Source of the DNA: Planomicrobium soli
GTDB taxonomy: Bacteria > Bacillota > Bacilli > Bacillales_A > Planococcaceae
Assembly (NCBI RefSeq): GCF_003014655.1
Contig: NZ_PYAT01000023.1
Coordinates: 1 to 38,111 of the forward strand
Reading direction: 5' to 3'
Length of the DNA: 38,111 bases
The notes below the pieces were generated by a model. It was not told the DNA's origin, ran no database searches, and was given only the letters and a program-made list of their open reading frames with translations. Both the position numbers and the translations under genes were made by a program. Positions 7,332 to 16,073 of this stretch are shown here, in pieces; position 1 is the first letter of the stretch; every line of letters begins with the position of its first letter.

Positions 7332-8270
7332 TTGTTCGACCACACTACGGTTTTACTCAAAGAAACTGTTGATGGACTGAACATTCGCCCTAACGGTATT
7401 TATGTGGACTGCACGCTTGGCGGAGCAGGACACAGTGAATATTTGGTTCAGCAACTTTCGGATGAAGGTCATCTTTATTGTTTCGACCAAGACACAACAG
7501 CGATCATGCATGCAAAAGAAAGACTGCAAAACTACTTACATAGGATCACGTTTATTCACGCGAACTTTAAATTCATCAAAGAAGAGCTTGCCTTGCGGGG
7601 CATAGAGAAAGTGGACGGCATACTGTATGACCTCGGCGTTTCTTCTCCCCAGCTCGATACTCCTGAAAGGGGATTCAGTTACCACAATGATGCCCCTCTT
7701 GATATGCGAATGGACCAGTCAGCTGAATTAAGCGCTTATCATGTTGTTAATGATTGGCCGTATGAAGATCTAGTGAGAATATTTTACCGTTATGGCGAAG
7801 AAAAGTTTTCAAAACAGATAGCACGAAAAATAGAAGCGGCAAGAGAGAAACAGCCGATTGAAACGACCGGACAATTGGTCGAATGCATAAAAGATGGAAT
7901 CCCTGCTTTTGCAAGGCGAACGGGTGGACACCCAGCAAAACGAGTGTTCCAAGCTATCCGCATTGCAGTAAACGATGAACTGGGAGCAGCTGAAACTTCC
8001 TTGCAAAATGCCCTTGATTTATTGGCAGTCGGCGGGAGAATCAGTGTCATCACCTTCCATTCGCTAGAGGACAGGCTTTGTAAAACAATTTTTAAAGAAG
8101 CGTCATCATTGCCGGAATTGCCGCCAAATATGCCGATGATACCAATTGGAATGGAACCGCTTATGAAATTGGTTACAAGAAAGCCTATTCTTCCTTCAGA
8201 AGAAGAGCTGGCAGAAAACAATCGATCGCGCTCAGCAAAACTGCGTATAGCAGAAAAAATAAGAGAGTAA
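7332..8270 (+). CDS. rsmH: 16S rRNA (cytosine1402-N4)-methyltransferase RsmH (MraW)
   Basis: RsmH uses S-adenosylmethionine to methylate N4 of C1402 in the ribosomal decoding centre. It has 312 residues. Visible features are the SAM-binding loop [12 protein letters not shown] near 23-34, FDQD at the end of strand 2, [15 protein letters not shown], the [17 protein letters not shown] helix and [16 protein letters not shown]. The start is TTG at 7332, preceded by GGAGGG at 7320-7325 with a 6-base spacer. This gives the N-terminus (M)[15 protein letters not shown] that matches the family. It lies 21 bases after mraZ and 12 bases before ftsL in the same operon. Confidence 0.92.
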   Translation: MFDHTTVLLKETVDGLNIRPNGIYVDCTLGGAGHSEYLVQQLSDEGHLYCFDQDTTAIMHAKERLQNYLHRITFIHANFKFIKEELALRGIEKVDGILYDLGVSSPQLDTPERGFSYHNDAPLDMRMDQSAELSAYHVVNDWPYEDLVRIFYRYGEEKFSKQIARKIEAAREKQPIETTGQLVECIKDGIPAFARRTGGHPAKRVFQAIRIAVNDELGAAETSLQNALDLLAVGGRISVITFHSLEDRLCKTIFKEASSLPELPPNMPMIPIGMEPLMKLVTRKPILPSEEELAENNRSRSAKLRIAEKIRE

Positions 8271-8282
8271 GGACGTGTTCAA

Positions 8283-8642
8283 ATGGCGTTGAATGCTATG
8301 AAAGAAACCTACATACAACAGCCGGCCGTTCCTCAAAATCCGGATCGGCAACCGGTACGTAAAAAAAGTTCTATTACAAAAGGCGAAAAAATTTTGTATC
8401 TGTCATTTATAGCCGCATTAGTTATGTGCGCGTTAATGGTGCTCCAAAACCAATCCGCTATTCAGTCATCTACACAAGAGATTCAAACAATAGAACGATC
8501 AATCGATGAAAAAGTGAAACAAAATACAGATTTGTCGGTACAAGTAAAAGATCTGTCTTCATATGAGCGCATTTGGTCAAAAGCTAAGGAGCTTGGTCTA
8601 AAATTAAATGGGCATAATGTAAAGGTAGTGTCAGGACAATGA
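8283..8642 (+). CDS. ftsL: cell division protein FtsL
   Basis: FtsL is a bitopic membrane protein that joins DivIB and DivIC in the divisome and controls the septal transpeptidase. It has 119 residues: a basic cytoplasmic N-tail (about 1-36), one transmembrane helix (about 37-56, ILYLSFIAALVMCALMVL), then an extracytoplasmic coiled coil (about 60-100). The C-terminal LSSYERIWSKAKELGLKL segment is typical of the family. It sits between rsmH and the septal PBP gene, and its stop overlaps the PBP start as ATGA. The primary sequence is poorly conserved, so the call leans on topology and position. Confidence 0.88.
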   Translation: MALNAMKETYIQQPAVPQNPDRQPVRKKSSITKGEKILYLSFIAALVMCALMVLQNQSAIQSSTQEIQTIERSIDEKVKQNTDLSVQVKDLSSYERIWSKAKELGLKLNGHNVKVVSGQ

Positions 8643-10969
8643 AAAAAAAGTTTCGATTTCAATGGGGAGCCTTTCTGCTATTTATGTTATTTGCAGGGCT
8701 CTTTTTCCTTTTATTCGCCAGAATTGTAACTATTCAGGCAACGGGACAAGTGGAAGGGCAGGAATTGGCGGCCAAAGCTGCAGCCAAATACAGCCAAGAA
8801 CAAGTATTAAAAGCTGAACGCGGCCGTATTCTTGACAGGAATGCCGAAGTGATAGCAGAAGATACGTTGACATATAAATTAGTCGCAGTTTTGTCTGATT
8901 CGGCGACACAAAAGCCAAGCAATCCGCGGCATGTTATAGATATAGAGAAAACCGCCGATGTGCTGTCAGAGCATTTAACTGCTTCTAGGGAGACCATTTT
9001 GAAAATCTTGAAAAACGGAGTCGAAAAAGGCTTGTATCAAGTTGAATTTGGGTCTGCCGGCAGGGAGATTAGCCATACAAAGATGAAAGAATTGGAAGAA
9101 GAAGGGCTCCCTGGTATTTTATTTGTAAATGATTTAAAGCGTCTTTACCCGAACGGCGCATTTGCTTCCCATTTGATTGGCTTTGCCATGAAAGAAGAGC
9201 TTGATGGTGGGCAATTGGTTACAAAAGGGAAAATGGGTCTTGAAGCGATCCATGATGGGGTGTTAACTGGAAAGAACGGGAAAATGGAATTTAATACAGA
9301 TAAATGGGGGTATTTGCTGCCGAATAGCGAGTCGGCAGTAACACCAGCAGTTGATGGATCAGACGTGCAATTAACACTTGATAAGACGTTGGAGAACTTT
9401 CTGGAAGATGCCATGTCGACCGTTCAGAAAGAATATACCCCAAAAAGAATGATTGCGGTTATTGCCGACCCGAAAACCGGAGAGATATTGGCTATGTCGC
9501 AACGTCCGACTTTCAATCCGAATACACGTGAAGGTTTATCTGACAACTGGTTGAACGAAAGCATCGAGCTTACGATAGAACCAGGTTCTCCGATGAAAAT
9601 GTTTACTGTGGCTTCGGCTATTGAAGAAGGAAAGTGGGATCCGGATGCAACATATAAATCTGGAACTTATAAATTAGGCCCAGATGTTATCGGTGACCAT
9701 AATAGTGGAAGAGGTTGGGGAACCATTACCTTCCTGGAAGGAATTCAGCGCTCCTCGAACGTTTCCATGGCTTATTTGCTCGAACGGATGGGCAAAGAGA
9801 ATTTCTTGAAGTACATTGATGCATTTGGCTTCGGCGAAAAAACAGGTATTGACTTGCCTCACGAAGCGTCAGGAAAAATATTGGATAAGTACGCGAGCAA
9901 TGTTTTAACATTGACGTACGGCCAGGGCTCGACTGTTACGCCGATTCAACTGATCCAGGCTGCATCAGCGATTGCTAATGATGGTGTCATGATGAAGCCT
10001 TATGTGATCGACCAAATCAAAAACCCGGATACAGGAGAAGTAACTCTTAAAAGCGAGCCTGAAGAAGCGGGACAGCCGATTTCCGCTGAAACAGCTAAAG
10101 AAGTACGCGAGATTCTTGCTTCCACTGTTACTTCAGAACACGGTTCAGCAGCAGGATTTGCGCTTCAGGATTATTCCAGCGCAGGCAAGACCGGTACTGC
10201 TCAAATTCCGGGTGAAGACGGCCGGTACATGACGGGACGAAACAACTACCTTTTCTCTTTCCTTGGCATGGCGCCAGCGGAAGATCCGAAGCTGCTGATT
10301 TACATCGGTGTTCAACAGCCGAATTTGCCGGCGAATGAATACGGTTCTGTTCCAGTTTCAAAAATTTTCACTTCGGTTATGGAAAACGGTTTGAAACATA
10401 TGAACATTGAGCCGGAAGATATGGAAACAGCCAAGACTGTGGAATTGGATGACTATAAGGATAAATCGGCAAAAGCAGTTGCAAAAGAATTAGCAGGCAA
10501 AGGTCTTAATGTTGTCTTAACAGGTTCGGCCAGTAAAGTTGAAGGCCAATATCCTGCCTCAGGAGAAGTGGTATTGGAAAACGAAACAATCATCCTTAAA
10601 ACAAGTGGTACGACTGTTTTGCCAGATTTTACCGGATGGTCGAAACGTTCGGTGCTTGCTTATCAAGCATTAAGCGGCACATCGATTCAAATTGTCGGAC
10701 AAGGGTTTGCAGTTAGCCAAAGCTTGTCTAAAGGCTCTAAAGTTTCACAAGAAGATCCAGTGGTTATTCAACTGCAGACCCCAGAGGATTCATATAAAGT
10801 GAGAATGAAAGACGGCCCTGAAGGGGTTCCGTCAGCAGAAAGCGATACAACAGCTGACACAACAGAGGCACCTGCTGAAGAAGCGGCTGCCTCTGCTGGA
10901 GAAGCTGCCGGTGAAGCAACGGAGGAAACAACTGAAGAACAAGAAAGTGAAGTAAACACAGAAGAATAA
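8639..10969 (+). CDS. pbpB: septal class B penicillin-binding protein (PBP2B type) with PASTA domains
   Basis: This transpeptidase cross-links septal peptidoglycan. It has 776 residues: an N-terminal transmembrane anchor (about 9-30), a dimerisation domain, and the transpeptidase domain with all three active-site motifs (S317-P-M-K, S372-S-N, K517-T-G). Two PASTA domains follow at about 605-720. The last 44 residues form a Glu/Ala/Thr-rich acidic tail after the final PASTA domain. It overlaps ftsL by 4 bases. Unlike B. subtilis, no sporulation paralogue (spoVD) follows. The order ftsL-PBP-mraY resembles Staphylococcus pbp1. Confidence 0.9.
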   Translation: MKKKFRFQWGAFLLFMLFAGLFFLLFARIVTIQATGQVEGQELAAKAAAKYSQEQVLKAERGRILDRNAEVIAEDTLTYKLVAVLSDSATQKPSNPRHVIDIEKTADVLSEHLTASRETILKILKNGVEKGLYQVEFGSAGREISHTKMKELEEEGLPGILFVNDLKRLYPNGAFASHLIGFAMKEELDGGQLVTKGKMGLEAIHDGVLTGKNGKMEFNTDKWGYLLPNSESAVTPAVDGSDVQLTLDKTLENFLEDAMSTVQKEYTPKRMIAVIADPKTGEILAMSQRPTFNPNTREGLSDNWLNESIELTIEPGSPMKMFTVASAIEEGKWDPDATYKSGTYKLGPDVIGDHNSGRGWGTITFLEGIQRSSNVSMAYLLERMGKENFLKYIDAFGFGEKTGIDLPHEASGKILDKYASNVLTLTYGQGSTVTPIQLIQAASAIANDGVMMKPYVIDQIKNPDTGEVTLKSEPEEAGQPISAETAKEVREILASTVTSEHGSAAGFALQDYSSAGKTGTAQIPGEDGRYMTGRNNYLFSFLGMAPAEDPKLLIYIGVQQPNLPANEYGSVPVSKIFTSVMENGLKHMNIEPEDMETAKTVELDDYKDKSAKAVAKELAGKGLNVVLTGSASKVEGQYPASGEVVLENETIILKTSGTTVLPDFTGWSKRSVLAYQALSGTSIQIVGQGFAVSQSLSKGSKVSQEDPVVIQLQTPEDSYKVRMKDGPEGVPSAESDTTADTTEAPAEEAAASAGEAAGEATEETTEEQESEVNTEE

Positions 10970-11029
10970 ATACGATAACAAATAAAAGAAGACACATCTG
11001 GTTGATATCGTCTATAAAGGAGCTCTCAA

Positions 11030-11998
11030 ATGAACACTGATATGTTGCTTGGTTTTGGATTTGCCTTAGTTTTAACTGTAATTTTAATGCCGCTTTTCAT
11101 TCCTTTGCTAAAAAGAATGAAGTTCGGCCAAAGTATACGTGAAGAAGGCCCGCAATCGCATATGAAAAAAACAGGCACCCCGACAATGGGTGGCCTAGTA
11201 TTCTTGATTGCCATCATCGTCACAACTTTGGTAGTGGCACTAGTCACTGATTTATTGACGTCTGAAATCATGATTTTATTGCTGGTTCTCTTCGGGTTCG
11301 GCTTGATCGGATTTTTGGACGACTTTATCAAAGTTGTGTTAAAACGCAATCTTGGTTTGACTTCTCTTCAAAAGCTTGTAGCGCAAATCGTTATTGCTGT
11401 CGTCTCGTTTTTCTTGCTGAACAGCATTGATTTCGACACAGCCCTATCAATTCCGTTTACTTCAATTTCGATCGAGTTGTCAGGACTATATGTCTTGTTC
11501 CTTATTTTTTGGCTTGTTGGATTTTCAAATGCAGTAAATCTAACAGATGGGCTTGACGGCTTAGTGGCCGGCACGGCATCAATCGCATTTGCGGCATTTG
11601 GTGTTTTGGCTATATTCCAGGACAAAATGGGAATTGCCTTGTTTACTTTTACCGTAGCAGGCGCATTGATCGGATTTCTGGTATTTAACAAGTATCCCGC
11701 AAAGGTCTTTATGGGAGATACCGGCTCACTTGCGTTAGGCGGTGCGTTGGCTGTCGTTTCTATTTTGCTGAAACAGGAATTTTTGCTATTGATCATCGGA
11801 TTGGTTTTTGTGCTTGAAACCCTATCAGTCATTCTTCAAGTGGGCAGTTTCAAGTTGCGTAAAAAACGCATTTTCAAAATGAGCCCAATTCATCATCATT
11901 TCGAACTAAGCGGTTGGTCTGAGTGGAAAGTTGTAACTGTATTCTGGCTTGTCGGCCTTGTTGCAGCAGTTATCGTCGTTTCTTTGGAGGTAGTGTAG
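11030..11998 (+). CDS. mraY: phospho-N-acetylmuramoyl-pentapeptide transferase MraY
   Basis: MraY makes lipid I by moving phospho-MurNAc-pentapeptide from UDP to undecaprenyl phosphate at the inner face of the membrane. The protein has 322 residues and about ten transmembrane helices. Family motifs include TPTMGGLVF near 49-57, the aspartate pair in FLDDFIKV, NLTDGLDGL with catalytic and magnesium-binding aspartates, KVFMGDTGSLALGG, and the HHHFE motif close to the C-terminus (SPIHHHFEL). AAAGGAG precedes the ATG. It follows pbpB directly; the murE normally found between them in Bacillus is missing. Confidence 0.95.
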   Translation: MNTDMLLGFGFALVLTVILMPLFIPLLKRMKFGQSIREEGPQSHMKKTGTPTMGGLVFLIAIIVTTLVVALVTDLLTSEIMILLLVLFGFGLIGFLDDFIKVVLKRNLGLTSLQKLVAQIVIAVVSFFLLNSIDFDTALSIPFTSISIELSGLYVLFLIFWLVGFSNAVNLTDGLDGLVAGTASIAFAAFGVLAIFQDKMGIALFTFTVAGALIGFLVFNKYPAKVFMGDTGSLALGGALAVVSILLKQEFLLLIIGLVFVLETLSVILQVGSFKLRKKRIFKMSPIHHHFELSGWSEWKVVTVFWLVGLVAAVIVVSLEVV

Positions 11999-13363
11999 AT
12001 GAAAAAATTAAAAGAAGTATATCAAAAGAAAGTATTAGTTCTGGGTCTGGCAAAAAGTGGTTTTACTGCTGCGCGCCTGCTTCATAAATTAGGAGCTTTC
12101 GTTACAGTCAATGACTCGAAGCCGTTTGAAGAAAATCCGGAAGCCCAAGAATTATTGAATATGGGCGTCACCGTTATTTGCGGCAGACATCCCGAAGGAC
12201 TTCTTGAAGAAGGCTTTGAAATTGTCGTGAAAAACCCGGGTATTCCGTATACAAATATCTTGATCCGCTCAGCTTTGGAAAAAGAAATACCTGTGTGGAC
12301 AGAAATCGAACTGGCTTACTTGATCAGCAAGGCGCCATTTATCGGCATTACTGGTTCAAACGGTAAAACAACTACAACGACATTATTGTTCCATATGTTG
12401 AACCAAGATAATAAAAAGCCTTTGATTGCAGGGAATATTGGAACAGTAGCAAGCGGAGTCGCTGAAAAAGCAACACCGGAAAACGTTATTGTAACTGAAT
12501 TGTCTTCTTTCCAATTAAAAGGGACGATTACATTCCGCCCGCATATTGCCATTATTACCAACATATATGAAGCGCATCTGGATTATCATGGATCCGTCGA
12601 GGATTACACAGCTTCTAAGATGAAAATCACGCAAAATCAAACTTCTGATGATTATTTCATCTATAATGCCGATCAACCGATATTGGTTGATCATGCTGCA
12701 AAATGTACAGCACAAGGCATTCCGTTTACTTTGAAAGGCAGAACAGAACACAGCATCAGTGCTGATGACAAATTTGTCTATTGGCAAGGGGAAAAATTAA
12801 TCGAGCGATCAAAAATTATGTTGGGGGGCCAACATAATCTAGAGAATATATTGGCGGCCACAGCCGCTGCCCTCTTATGGGGTGGCACCAAAGAAACCAT
12901 TATCCGCGTATTGACGTCCTTTACTGGGGTTAAACACCGGTCGCAATTTATCGTCAATTGGAAAGGCCGCAAGTTTTACAATGATTCGAAAGCAACAAAC
13001 GCATTGGCAACAAAAAGCGCACTTGAAGCTTTCCCGGGCCAAATTGTCTTGTTGGCTGGAGGATTGGAGCGCAATCATTCACTTGAAGAATTGCGTCCGT
13101 ATATGGATCGCGTAAAAGTACTGGTTACTTTTGGAGAAACTGCGGAACGGTTCGCCGCTTTTGCGAAAGAATGCGGTGTGCCAGAAGTTGAAAAAGCAGG
13201 TCTTATGCAGGATGCAGTCGAGAAAGCGATCCATCATTCAGAAAGTGGTGACACTATTTTGCTTTCGCCTGCTTGTGCAAGCTGGGATCAGTATGACAGT
13301 TTTGAAATTCGGGGCGATGCATTTATCGATGCAGTAAAGCAATTAACAGAAGCGAACGAATAA
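11999..13363 (+). CDS. murD: UDP-N-acetylmuramoyl-L-alanine--D-glutamate ligase MurD
   Basis: MurD adds D-glutamate to UDP-MurNAc-L-Ala in the cytoplasm using ATP. It has 454 residues with the three Mur-ligase domains: a Rossmann-like N-domain (KVLVLGLAKSGFTAA), the ATP-binding P-loop GSNGKT at 119-124, and a C-terminal domain carrying KATNALATKSALEAF and LLSPACASWDQYDSFEIRG, both characteristic of MurD. The ATG follows the mraY stop with no gap, and GGAGG lies inside the end of mraY, so translation is coupled. In Bacillus the next genes are spoVE, murG and murB; here divIB follows 19 bases later. Confidence 0.95.
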   Translation: MKKLKEVYQKKVLVLGLAKSGFTAARLLHKLGAFVTVNDSKPFEENPEAQELLNMGVTVICGRHPEGLLEEGFEIVVKNPGIPYTNILIRSALEKEIPVWTEIELAYLISKAPFIGITGSNGKTTTTTLLFHMLNQDNKKPLIAGNIGTVASGVAEKATPENVIVTELSSFQLKGTITFRPHIAIITNIYEAHLDYHGSVEDYTASKMKITQNQTSDDYFIYNADQPILVDHAAKCTAQGIPFTLKGRTEHSISADDKFVYWQGEKLIERSKIMLGGQHNLENILAATAAALLWGGTKETIIRVLTSFTGVKHRSQFIVNWKGRKFYNDSKATNALATKSALEAFPGQIVLLAGGLERNHSLEELRPYMDRVKVLVTFGETAERFAAFAKECGVPEVEKAGLMQDAVEKAIHHSESGDTILLSPACASWDQYDSFEIRGDAFIDAVKQLTEANE

Positions 13364-13382
13364 TAGATAAGGAGCAGCGAAT

Positions 13383-14168
13383 ATGGACAAAGTGATTGAT
13401 ATCGAAGAACGCATCCCGACGCTTCGTGAGCGGCGGAAAAAAAGAACCAATCGCAAGTTCGTGGCTCTGCTTGTTATTTTTCTCGTCTTTCTTGCCATTC
13501 TTTATTACAGCCAGTCAAGATATAGCGAAATACAGGACATTACAGTTAAAGGCGCTGTTGTCTACGAAAAAGAAAGTTACTTGAAAGCCAGCGGCTTAGT
13601 AGTCGGCAACTCAATGTGGTCTTTTAATGAGTCGGCTATTGAAGAACGCTTGAACGATTTGGAATGGGTCGATGAAGTGACAGTCAAGAAAAAGTGGCTG
13701 ACTGGCGTAGAAATCAGCATTGTTGAATTTGGAAAGGTCGGATACTTGGAGCGGGAAAATAGTTACCAATTGGTTTTGTCCAACGGCTATGCGGTAGAAA
13801 AGCCGGTTCCGGCCATTGATGGTCCGATTTTTACGAATTTCGAAGACGAAAAAGTTCGAACACAATTGGTTGCGCAATTAGCTGACACCAACTCAGAGGT
13901 TTTTAACTTGATTTCACAAGTGATACTGTCTACAGAAGAAACAGACACATCTTATGTGAGATTGTATATGAATGATGGAAATGAAGTCCATACCATTTTA
14001 AGTACGTTGGCGGAAAAGCTGAATTACTATCCATCTGTGATTGCCCAGCTTAAGGACAGTCAAAAAGGTGTGATCGACATGGAAGTTGGAATCTTCTTCC
14101 GTTCCTATGACGACGTATACGGTCCTTCAAAGGAAGGAGTCGAAGATGAAGAAATTACACCTGAATAA
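13383..14168 (+). CDS. divIB: cell division protein DivIB/FtsQ
   Basis: This bitopic division protein partners FtsL and DivIC in the divisome. It has 261 residues: a basic cytoplasmic tail with RERRKKRTNRK (about 15-25), one transmembrane helix (about 26-44), a POTRA domain (about 50-118, EIQDITVKGAVVYEKESYLKASG region) and the beta domain up to about 225. An acidic C-terminal tail follows (GPSKEGVEDEEITPE). AAGGAG stands before the ATG. The next gene starts inside its last 23 bases. Confidence 0.88.
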   Translation: MDKVIDIEERIPTLRERRKKRTNRKFVALLVIFLVFLAILYYSQSRYSEIQDITVKGAVVYEKESYLKASGLVVGNSMWSFNESAIEERLNDLEWVDEVTVKKKWLTGVEISIVEFGKVGYLERENSYQLVLSNGYAVEKPVPAIDGPIFTNFEDEKVRTQLVAQLADTNSEVFNLISQVILSTEETDTSYVRLYMNDGNEVHTILSTLAEKLNYYPSVIAQLKDSQKGVIDMEVGIFFRSYDDVYGPSKEGVEDEEITPE

Positions 14169-14871
14169 TCGAGCCAAGTGGAGCAAGTCCATTATTTTTT
14201 CTCTCGTGTTTTTAGTTCTTGGGTTTATGCTTTCTTATTCGTATAGCTTGTCAAAATCCCAGGAAGAAACAGGGGATTTTACTGGCGGCGCATTTTTTGA
14301 GCAAGAAGAACAGTATCGAAAAGAATTGATTGAACAGCAGGAGCGCAACAAAGCACTGCGCGAAGAGCTAGGAGAAAAACAAGCGGCAGTCCAAAAATTT
14401 GAACAATCCTTCTTAGAAGGGGAGAGCCATGAAACAGATTTCGCGAAAGAAGCAGAAGCGCTTCGCCACGCTCTTGGATTGCTTCCGGTCCAAGGCAGCG
14501 GTTTGGTGGTTACACTTCAAGATGGAGCATACAATCCGGATTCAGTAAATCCGAACGACTATATTGTGCATGAAAGCCATATTTTTCAGGTCATTAACGA
14601 ACTTTACATTTCTGGAGCGGAGGCCGTTTCCATTAATGGCCAACGCATTCATGCTAATTCGCATATCGTATGCACAGGTCCTGTTATTACCGTCGATGGA
14701 GTGCAATATCCAGCTCCGTTTATTATATCGGCTATCGGAAAACCGGATGTTCTGGCTTCTTCTATGAAACTTGCAGGCGGTGTCATGGATCAATTGGTCA
14801 ATGATAATGTAGTGGTCACGTTGGATGAGGGCCAGACCATTTCCATGCCTGCATTTTTAACAGAATCGTAA
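14146..14871 (+). CDS. DUF881 family protein (YlxW-like)
   Basis: The protein is 241 residues. A basic N-terminus (KKLHLNNRAKWSK) precedes a membrane anchor at about 17-36, then a coiled coil rich in Glu and Gln (about 48-100), then the globular DUF881 domain. That domain carries GSGLVVTLQDGAYNP and VNELYISGAEAVSINGQRI. ATG 14146 is chosen for its AGGAAGGAG ribosome-binding site and membrane-anchor context; it overlaps the divIB end by 23 bases. The molecular role of the family is not established. Its place between divIB and sbp is as in B. subtilis ylxW, which suggests a part in division or envelope work. Confidence 0.8.
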   Translation: MKKLHLNNRAKWSKSIIFSLVFLVLGFMLSYSYSLSKSQEETGDFTGGAFFEQEEQYRKELIEQQERNKALREELGEKQAAVQKFEQSFLEGESHETDFAKEAEALRHALGLLPVQGSGLVVTLQDGAYNPDSVNPNDYIVHESHIFQVINELYISGAEAVSINGQRIHANSHIVCTGPVITVDGVQYPAPFIISAIGKPDVLASSMKLAGGVMDQLVNDNVVVTLDEGQTISMPAFLTES

Positions 14872-14887
14872 TCAAGGGAGGGGTTGC

Positions 14888-15604
14888 ATGAGAAAGAAAA
14901 TCTTTTCCCGGTTCTCAATCATTTTATTCATTATTGGTTTAATGATGGCGGTCCAGTACAACACGGTCAATGAACCTGATTCCCGGGATACGCGGGATGT
15001 TTGGGCGATTAGGCAAGAGCTTTCTGTTGAAAAAAAGCGCCACTCTGAGCTATTATCAGAAATTGGCCAGCTTGATAATACACTTGATAAGTACGAAGCA
15101 GCATCTGAAGAAAGTCCGGAACAAGCTTTAAAAGAAACAGTCGAAGAGCTGAGGAGTTTGGCCGGTTTAACAGAAACAACCGGCCCTGGATTTGAGGTTG
15201 TGATTGAACCTTCTCCAGAAGCTGTAGCGTTCGGGCAAACTATTGAAGGCATTTCACCAGATTTGCTGATCCGGTTTTTAAATTCTATCAATTCATTCAA
15301 CAACTTAGAAATGTCGATTGATGGGAACCGGCTTGTTAATACGTCGGCAATACGTGATATCAACGGCAAGACAACGGTAAATACCAAGCCGGTTCAAACT
15401 CCGCCGTTTACTGTAAAAATTGTTGCGGGAACAATGGAAGATGCAGAAAAGCTATCCAATTACTTGTTATCTTCTCCGCTGTTGGATGATTTTTATATCG
15501 ACGATTTGGCTGTCACAGTATCAGAGATAAAGGAAGATATGGTGATAGAAGCGTACGATGGCAAAATCAGCAATCAGTATTTGAAAGATACAGGAGGGGA
15601 ATAA
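14888..15604 (+). CDS. DUF881 family protein (YlxX-like), second tandem copy
   Basis: The 238-residue protein has the same architecture as the preceding gene: a short basic N-terminus, a membrane anchor (about 7-23), a coiled coil (about 37-80) and a C-terminal DUF881 domain (GPGFEVVIEPSPEAVAFG, then SINSFNNLEMSIDGNRLVN). GGGAGGGG precedes the ATG by normal spacing. The two copies are clearly related in layout but diverged in sequence, so they are an old duplication. The function is unknown; it corresponds by position to B. subtilis ylxX. Confidence 0.8.
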   Translation: MRKKIFSRFSIILFIIGLMMAVQYNTVNEPDSRDTRDVWAIRQELSVEKKRHSELLSEIGQLDNTLDKYEAASEESPEQALKETVEELRSLAGLTETTGPGFEVVIEPSPEAVAFGQTIEGISPDLLIRFLNSINSFNNLEMSIDGNRLVNTSAIRDINGKTTVNTKPVQTPPFTVKIVAGTMEDAEKLSNYLLSSPLLDDFYIDDLAVTVSEIKEDMVIEAYDGKISNQYLKDTGGE

Positions 15605-15606
15605 CG

Positions 15607-15972
15607 ATGTGGTTATCTGTATTAGGCTTGCTCCTTGGCATTTCGCTTGGGCTTTTGACGGACATGCAAATCCCGTCCGAATACGCCAATTATTTATCGA
15701 TTGCAGTTCTTGCTTCTTTGGATACTTTATTTGGGGGAATAAGAGCGCATTTGCAACACATGTATGATGACAAAGTTTTTGTTTCAGGATTTTTCTTCAA
15801 CATCATCTTAGCGGCAGGTCTTGCATTTCTTGGCGTGCATTTAGGCATTGATTTGTATTTAGCGGCAATTTTTGCCTTTGGTGTCCGGTTATTTCAAAAT
15901 ATTGCCGTTATTCGTCGGCTTTTATTGGCAAAATGGACCAATAAAAAAGAAACGGAAGAATCCCTTGGTTAA
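15607..15972 (+). CDS. sbp: small basic membrane protein Sbp (DUF1290)
   Basis: This 121-residue protein is hydrophobic, with about three or four membrane segments (near 3-18, 26-40, 55-82 and 86-104) and a basic, charged C-terminus. The segment LDTLFGGIRAHLQHMYDDKVF is characteristic of the DUF1290/Sbp family. It begins two bases after the preceding stop, so it is part of the same operon. Its place just ahead of ftsA is conserved in Bacillus. No biochemical role is known to me. Confidence 0.8.
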   Translation: MWLSVLGLLLGISLGLLTDMQIPSEYANYLSIAVLASLDTLFGGIRAHLQHMYDDKVFVSGFFFNIILAAGLAFLGVHLGIDLYLAAIFAFGVRLFQNIAVIRRLLLAKWTNKKETEESLG

Positions 15973-16073
15973 ATTGAAGGAAAATTTATAAAGTTACACT
16001 ATTATACTTAGACAAGGTGTAAAATTTACAATAGAATGTAAGTAATTGCAGTTTAATAAGGAGGTGCTACGAA
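15973..16073 (+). promoter_or_regulatory. AT-rich spacer before ftsA, possible promoter region
   Basis: The 101-base spacer holds two -10-like hexamers, TATACT at 16003-16008 and TACAAT at 16027-16032, but neither has a good -35 at normal spacing. A TTACAC (15994-15999) and its complement GTGTAA (16017-16022) form an inverted repeat with a 17-base centre. B. subtilis ftsAZ is known to have its own promoters here, so promoter activity is plausible but not demonstrated. Confidence 0.35.

Noticed and set aside
14872..15387. Minus-strand reading frame of 171 residues opposite the second DUF881 gene
   Set aside because: Serine/leucine-rich mirror of a real coding frame; no ribosome-binding site or family motif.
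16058..16073. Second T-box or other riboswitch ahead of ftsA
   Set aside because: The spacer is only about 100 bases and shows no T-box consensus or hairpin-T run.
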